A DNA stretch of 9,691 bases, taken from assembly GCA_020216575.1 (NCBI GenBank), contig JAIUYC010000072.1, positions 1-9,691 on the forward strand, read 5' to 3'. Below the pieces are notes generated by a model. It saw only the letters and a list, made by a program, of their open reading frames with translations. It was not told the origin of the DNA and made no database searches. Origin of the DNA: Coleofasciculus sp. S288. Its GTDB lineage: Bacteria > Cyanobacteriota > Cyanobacteriia > Cyanobacteriales > Coleofasciculaceae. This document shows, one piece after another, positions 5,898-9,691 of the stretch; positions within the stretch are counted from its first letter, which is position 1; each line of letters opens with the position of its first letter. Both the position numbers and the translations under genes were made by a program.

Positions 5898-7487
5898 ATG
5901 AGTTTTACAGATTTTCCCTGGCTGACGACAATTATTCTGTTTCCCATCGTCGCCTCGCTATTCATCCCGCTACTGCCGGAAAAGAATGGCGTTTGGGAGC
6001 GCTGGTACGCCCTGATTGTCGGACTGCTTGACTTTGGCTTAATTGTTGCTGCATTCGTCAACGGGTATGACTTATCCACTCCAGGACTGCAACTGGTGGA
6101 GAAGTACTCCTGGGTATCACAGCTAGATTTAAATTGGTCAGTGGGCGTCGATGGTTTATCGATGCCCTTAGTGATGCTGACAGGCTTTATGACGACACTG
6201 GCCATTCTCGCCGCTTGGCCTGTTACGCTCAAGCCCAAACTGTTTTACTTCCTGATGCTAGCCATGTACGGCGGACAGGTTGCTGTGTTTGCCGTTCAGG
6301 ATATGTTGCTGTTCTTCCTGGTGTGGGAACTGGAATTAATTCCGGTTTACCTGCTGCTTTCGATTTGGGGGGGCAAAAAGCGTCTCTATGCGGCAACCAA
6401 GTTTATCCTTTACACCGCAGGCGGTTCGCTGTTTATTTTAGTGGCGGCTTTGGCGATGGCATTTTACGGGAATACCGTAACATTTGATATGCAAGCGATC
6501 GCCGCAAAGGATTACGCCCTAAACTTTCAACTCTGGCTCTATGCGGCCTTTTTGATTGCCTACGGTGTTAAATTGCCCATCTTCCCACTGCATACCTGGT
6601 TGCCGGATGCTCATGGTGAAGCGACGGCACCCGTTCACATGTTGCTGGCGGGAATTCTTCTGAAGATGGGGGGCTATGCCTTGATTCGGATGAACGCCGG
6701 GATGCTCCCCGATGCCCATGCTGTGTTTGCACCCGCATTGGTGATTCTAGGCGTCGTTAATATCGTTTACGCGGCTCTCACCTCCTTTGCTCAACGCAAC
6801 CTGAAGCGTAAAATCGCCTACTCGTCCATCTCCCATATGGGATTTGTGTTGATTGGGATTGGTTCGTTTACCGACTTGGGATTGAGCGGTGCCGTGTTGC
6901 AAATGGTATCCCACGGGTTGATTGGGGCAAGCCTCTTCTTCTTAGTGGGTGCTACGTATGACCGGACGCATACCCTAATGCTGGATGAGATGGGGGGCGT
7001 CGGCAAGAAGATGAAGAAGATTTTTGCGATGTGGACGGCTTGTTCCCTGGCGTCTTTGGCCTTGCCTGGGATGAGCGGCTTTGTAGCGGAATTGATGGTA
7101 TTTGTTGGCTTTGCCACCAGTGATGCTTATGGCTTCACATTCAAGGTGATTGTGGTGTTTCTAGCCGCTGTTGGTGTGATTCTCACTCCCATCTATCTGC
7201 TATCCAATCTCCGGGAGATTTTCTACGGTCCAGAAAACAAGGAATTGGTGGAACACGAAGTCTTGCAAGATGCCGAACCGCGAGAGGTGTTTATCATTGC
7301 CTGTCTGCTAGTGCCGATTATTGGCTTTGGGTTTTATCCCAAGCTGCTGACTCAGATTTATGATGCCACCACGGAACAGTTAACGGCACGGTTACGTGAC
7401 TCAGTGCCAAGTCTGGTTCAACCAACAGTGGCAAAGGGAGATAAGCTGATGGTGGGTGCGATCGCACCGAAAATTGGCGAGCCTTAG
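5898..7487 (+). CDS. ndhD: NAD(P)H-quinone oxidoreductase subunit 4 (NdhD1)
   Basis: NdhD is a second antiporter-like proton-pumping membrane subunit of NDH-1, placed next to NdhF in the complex. The 529-residue protein is full length and rich in membrane helices. The family N-terminus [17 protein letters not shown] is followed by [15 protein letters not shown] (Glu 144), [19 protein letters not shown] (Lys 225, His 232), [14 protein letters not shown] (His 247) and [17 protein letters not shown] (Lys 305), the conserved proton-path residues. The match is to the NdhD1 type of the respiratory/cyclic complex rather than NdhD3 or NdhD4. The ATG at 5898 has AGG at 5887-5889, eight bases upstream, a site at or beside the outer limit of the inserted IS element. 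ndhF and ndhD are often neighbours in cyanobacteria; here they are split by the element, so ndhD may depend on long read-through from ndhF or on a promoter within the element end. Confidence 0.96.
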   Translation: MSFTDFPWLTTIILFPIVASLFIPLLPEKNGVWERWYALIVGLLDFGLIVAAFVNGYDLSTPGLQLVEKYSWVSQLDLNWSVGVDGLSMPLVMLTGFMTTLAILAAWPVTLKPKLFYFLMLAMYGGQVAVFAVQDMLLFFLVWELELIPVYLLLSIWGGKKRLYAATKFILYTAGGSLFILVAALAMAFYGNTVTFDMQAIAAKDYALNFQLWLYAAFLIAYGVKLPIFPLHTWLPDAHGEATAPVHMLLAGILLKMGGYALIRMNAGMLPDAHAVFAPALVILGVVNIVYAALTSFAQRNLKRKIAYSSISHMGFVLIGIGSFTDLGLSGAVLQMVSHGLIGASLFFLVGATYDRTHTLMLDEMGGVGKKMKKIFAMWTACSLASLALPGMSGFVAELMVFVGFATSDAYGFTFKVIVVFLAAVGVILTPIYLLSNLREIFYGPENKELVEHEVLQDAEPREVFIIACLLVPIIGFGFYPKLLTQIYDATTEQLTARLRDSVPSLVQPTVAKGDKLMVGAIAPKIGEP

Positions 7488-7516
7488 ATTGACTTTTGAA
7501 TTGAATCGTCCCCCGA

Positions 7517-7550
7517 ATAGGATTGGTATGATGCCAATCCTATATTTTTT
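7517..7550 (+). terminator. Intrinsic terminator of ndhD
   Basis: ATAGGATTGG (7517-7526) and CCAATCCTAT (7534-7543) form a perfect 10-bp stem around a 7-base loop, followed after one A by TTTTTT (7545-7550). It begins 30 bp after the ndhD stop and fits Rho-independent termination of the rightward transcript. Confidence 0.9.
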
Positions 7551-7568
7551 AAGTTCAGTTCTGGAATC

Positions 7569-7688
7569 ATACCAAATCTGCTTCGATTGCCCTTTTTTTG
7601 AACAAACCACAGAGGCACAGAGTTCACTCCAGGAAAGAACACAGAGGAAATTAAAAGATAAAAGAGGTTGTAAATGCGGATTTGGTAT
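7569..7688. repeat. MITE-like repeat with 10-bp terminal inverted repeats
   Basis: ATACCAAATC (7569-7578) is the perfect reverse complement of GATTTGGTAT (7679-7688). Three bases further in the match continues with one G-T pair. The 120-bp unit contains three copies of CACAGAG (7608, 7616, 7640), a word common in dispersed non-coding repeats of cyanobacteria. Small size, terminal inverted repeats and no coding capacity fit a miniature inverted-repeat element or a similar dispersed repeat. I see no clear target duplication. The dispersed nature is from general knowledge of such words, not shown in this window. Confidence 0.55.
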
Positions 7689-7838
7689 CAGCGATAAATA
7701 GAGGTGCATCCGGAAGTTAGGAAAGATTTGTTTTACCTAATTCAGCAAGCCCTATATATTTGTTGCTACACTTCTCTGGAGAGACAGGCGTTGGAAAATT
7801 TGTAATACTTTTCCTCATTATTAATCTGAAATTTTTCT

Positions 7839-8870
7839 TTAAAAAAACTTCGGACTAACGTTTGCTAGTAAATCCTCGGCTAACGCCACAGCCCCCCACA
7901 GTGGCGCGTCATCTCCCAAGACAGCCTGAGCAATCTCAAAATCGACTTCCGGTAGGGCAGTTTCACGAGCGACTCGTCGCAAGGTTTCCCAAAATCGCTC
8001 TCCGGCTTTCGTGACGCCACCACCCAGAACAAAAAGCTGTGGATTGATCAAATTGGCAGCATTACCGATGCCAATTCCTAGCGCCCAACCTGCTCGTTCC
8101 AAGGCTTGAATAGCAAGGGCATCTCCTTTGGCTGCTGCCTGACTCACCGACTGACCTGTAATGGCATTGAGGTCATCGTTAACCAAGGTACGCAACACTT
8201 GTCCTTGATTTGGCTGTTCTTGCAACCATTCTCGTACCTGTTGAGCAATGTAAGAACCAGAAGCAAGGCGTTCGACACAGCCACGCTTACCACACAAGCA
8301 GATAGGTCCGTTGGGGTCTGCGACTGTGTGACCAATTTCCCCAGCCATGCCGCCAAAGCCGCGCCAAGGTTGCCCGTTGAGAATCCAACCACCACCAACA
8401 CCCGTGCTAACCGTGATATATATTAGGCTGTCATAGCCTTGACCCGCACCAAAGCGATATTCCCCCAGCACTGCGACGTTGGCATCGTTATCCACGCTAG
8501 CAGGGGCATTGAATTCGTCTTCGAGAAGTTGACGCAATTGAATAGTTTCCCAGCCAGGAACGTGATGGGAGAGTCGCACTGTACCTGTTGTGAAATCTAC
8601 TGGTCCCCCGAAACTGACACCAATGGCAGCAGGCTTTTCTCCGGCTAGTATTTCGCGTGCCAAAGATATCATGATTTCAAGGTCAGTGCTGGCATTGGCA
8701 TTGCGGGGAGAGAAAGCCCGTTTGTGAGTGTGCCAGCGTTGAGCGCCACGGTAGATAGTCGCTGCGGTGTGTTTGGTGCCGCCAAAATCAAGGGCAAGGA
8801 GAAGTGGAATCAAGGCGGAATTGGAGAGGGTTGAGGTGTGTTTTAGGGGCAGGTTTAGCGGATAACTCAT
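7839..8870 (-). CDS. ROK-family sugar kinase, probable glucokinase
   Basis: This cytoplasmic enzyme of 343 residues belongs to the ROK (repressor, ORF, kinase) family and probably phosphorylates glucose or a related hexose with ATP. LALDFGGTK (25-33) is the phosphate-binding loop, SVDNDANVA (126-134) holds the catalytic aspartate (Asp 129), and TVSTGVGGG follows. GEIGH (177-181) plus CLCGKRGCVE (191-200) form the ROK zinc site (His and three Cys). The C-terminal half has the NLINPQLFVLGGG nucleotide-domain motif. There is no helix-turn-helix N-terminus, so it is a kinase and not a ROK repressor. The substrate (glucose, N-acetylmannosamine, fructose) is not fixed by sequence; glucokinases of this family exist in cyanobacteria. 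The ATG at 8870 is chosen; the frame stays open to 8963, but that would overlap the upstream gene and swallow the paired palindromes. It lies 82 bp downstream of the J-domain gene, same strand. Confidence 0.88.
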   Translation of the reverse strand: MSYPLNLPLKHTSTLSNSALIPLLLALDFGGTKHTAATIYRGAQRWHTHKRAFSPRNANASTDLEIMISLAREILAGEKPAAIGVSFGGPVDFTTGTVRLSHHVPGWETIQLRQLLEDEFNAPASVDNDANVAVLGEYRFGAGQGYDSLIYITVSTGVGGGWILNGQPWRGFGGMAGEIGHTVADPNGPICLCGKRGCVERLASGSYIAQQVREWLQEQPNQGQVLRTLVNDDLNAITGQSVSQAAAKGDALAIQALERAGWALGIGIGNAANLINPQLFVLGGGVTKAGERFWETLRRVARETALPEVDFEIAQAVLGDDAPLWGAVALAEDLLANVSPKFF

Positions 8871-8887
8871 GACTTTAATAAATAACA

Positions 8888-8939
8888 TTTGTACAAAACC
8901 TGCCCTGAGCTTTCCGATAACGGCTAATTTTTGTACAAA
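8888..8939. promoter_or_regulatory. Two identical TTTGTACAAA palindromes 42 bp apart
   Basis: The perfect 10-bp palindrome TTTGTACAAA occurs at 8888-8897 and at 8930-8939, 42 bp apart, four helical turns, in the 82-bp gap before the ROK kinase. ACTTTAATAA is also repeated directly at 8872-8881 and 8939-8948. Same-face pairing suggests a dimer-of-dimers operator, possibly with DNA looping. The sequence differs from the cyanobacterial LexA, CRP and NtcA consensus sites as I know them. The bound regulator is unknown. Confidence 0.5.
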
Positions 8940-8952
8940 CTTTAATAACCAT

Positions 8953-9657
8953 CTAACCTGCAACTTTCAACACCATGTCCTGAGCTTCCCAACACAGACT
9001 GCTAGCAATTCTAAAAAGCTCTTGACCCGTATGCAGGTAGTGGTCATCGTAGTTGAGCGTGAAAAGGTTTAACTCTTCTATGCCATCCCCTAACTGGTTG
9101 AGGCAGTAGTAAATACTGGCAGCGGCTCCTGCAAAACTGGCAGGATTGGGTTGGGAACGAAAGACAAGTTGAGCCTTAGCTAGGTATTGACGACAATCTT
9201 CTAAATAAGCTTGGAACTTTGTCATGAGTTCGTCATCAAAGGGATCGGCAGAGAGTTCTTCAAGCTGGTCGTCTAGAGGATTGAGGATGCAACTAATCAG
9301 GTGATGGACAGGTCGATAAACTTGCTGCAACCAGGCTTCAAGGTGTGCATCGGCATCTTGTGCGGTTTGTCGGTGGCGCTGATAGTGTTTTTGGGCGTCA
9401 GCTGTTCGCTGCTGGCGGTTCTGGCGCTCTTGCTCAAGCTGTGGCGATCGCAATTGTTGATCGTAAGTGCGGCGGCGGTTTGGATCGCCGAGTACTTCAT
9501 AAGCAGCATTCAGCCGGATGATTTTTTCGGAATCGGAGGTTTCGTGCTGGCTATCTGGATGAAAGAGTTTAGCGAGACGCCGATAAGCTTGTTTAATCTC
9601 CGACATTGTGGCTTTAGGGCTAACCTCCAGCGTGTCGTAGTGGGTAGGGTCTGACAT
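8953..9657 (-). CDS. J-domain (DnaJ-type) co-chaperone with helical C-terminal region
   Basis: The 234-residue protein starts with a J domain (about residues 6-68). It has the HPD tripeptide at 33-35 that stimulates Hsp70 (DnaK) ATPase, preceded by the basic helix II (SEIKQAYRRLAKLF) and followed by RLNAAYEVLGDPNRRRTYDQQL. Residues about 73-105 are rich in Gln, Arg and His and probably form an extended or coiled helix. The remaining 130 residues look alpha-helical and acidic (e.g. LNPLDDQLEELSADPFDDEL), and I do not recognise a named domain. It lacks the Gly/Phe region, the zinc fingers and the C-terminal peptide-binding domains of DnaJ itself, so it is a type III J protein that recruits DnaK to a specific, unknown client. 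The ATG (9655-9657) gives a normal J-domain N-terminus. On the minus strand TATAAC lies 7-12 bp before it, too close for a confident promoter. Confidence 0.9.
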   Translation of the reverse strand: MSDPTHYDTLEVSPKATMSEIKQAYRRLAKLFHPDSQHETSDSEKIIRLNAAYEVLGDPNRRRTYDQQLRSPQLEQERQNRQQRTADAQKHYQRHRQTAQDADAHLEAWLQQVYRPVHHLISCILNPLDDQLEELSADPFDDELMTKFQAYLEDCRQYLAKAQLVFRSQPNPASFAGAAASIYYCLNQLGDGIEELNLFTLNYDDHYLHTGQELFRIASSLCWEAQDMVLKVAG

Positions 9658-9691
9658 TTGAATAGTTATAGGTCGTTGGCAGTTTAGAAGG

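Larger units (their letters stand above)
7488..7838. other. Convergent intergenic region between ndhD and the ROK kinase gene
   Basis: This 351-bp gap between convergent genes holds the ndhD terminator (7517-7550) and the MITE-like repeat (7569-7688). The remaining 150 bp are AT-rich and show only a short stem AGCAA/TTGCT (about 7744-7766). I see no clear T-tract terminator for the leftward ROK gene. Open frames here on both strands are made by the repeat and are not credible genes. Confidence 0.6.

Noticed and set aside
7401..7709. ORFs on both strands over the ndhD 3' end and the MITE-like repeat
   Set aside because: They overlap the terminator and repeat, have low-complexity content, and look like spurious frames produced by such repeats.
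8871..8963. N-terminal extension of the ROK kinase to 8963
   Set aside because: It would overlap the end of the J-domain gene and cover the paired palindromes; ROK kinases begin shortly before the LALDFGGTK loop.

Overview
The window comes from a cyanobacterium. The evidence is the gene set: an RbcR-type LysR regulator, a plant-like 15-cis-zeta-carotene isomerase, the cyanobacterium-specific thioredoxin TrxC (WCGLC active site), and the photosynthetic NDH-1 subunits NdhF1 and NdhD1. Six HIP1 octamers (GCGATCGC) spread over 9.7 kb fit this. The species cannot be named from the sequence alone.

Left part (1-4445): a 5'-truncated-in-window rbcR reads leftward. Divergent from it, reading rightward, are the Z-ISO/NnrU-family carotenoid isomerase, trxC and ndhF. 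These genes belong to photosynthetic metabolism: control of carbon-fixation genes, carotenoid synthesis, redox signalling, and proton-pumping NDH-1 for respiration and cyclic electron flow. The spacers here are structured. A pair of GTA-N10-TAC near-palindromes lies between Z-ISO and trxC. A good intrinsic terminator lies in the 433-bp trxC-ndhF gap, about 120 bp before ndhF.

Middle (about 4611-5890): a compact IS200/IS605-superfamily element of the tnpB-only (IS1341-like) type sits in the spacer between ndhF and ndhD, in the opposite orientation. TnpB keeps its RuvC triad and zinc finger, and both ends carry hairpins. No tnpA is present, so movement would need a transposase in trans. The left end reaches to within about 10-25 bp of the ndhD start codon, so ndhF and ndhD are separated by about 1.45 kb and the element edge may supply the ndhD ribosome-binding region.

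Right part (5898-9691): ndhD1 is followed by a strong intrinsic terminator and a 120-bp MITE-like repeat with perfect 10-bp terminal inverted repeats. Then come two leftward genes: a ROK-family sugar kinase (probable glucokinase) and, upstream of it, a J-domain protein with a helical C-terminal part. The 82-bp gap between these two holds two identical 10-bp palindromes exactly 42 bp apart, which look like paired operator sites.

No tRNA, rRNA or CRISPR array was seen. I found no clear unknown multi-gene system. The most notable points are the TnpB element wedged into the NDH-1 gene pair, the paired palindromes before the ROK kinase, and the structured spacers around trxC.
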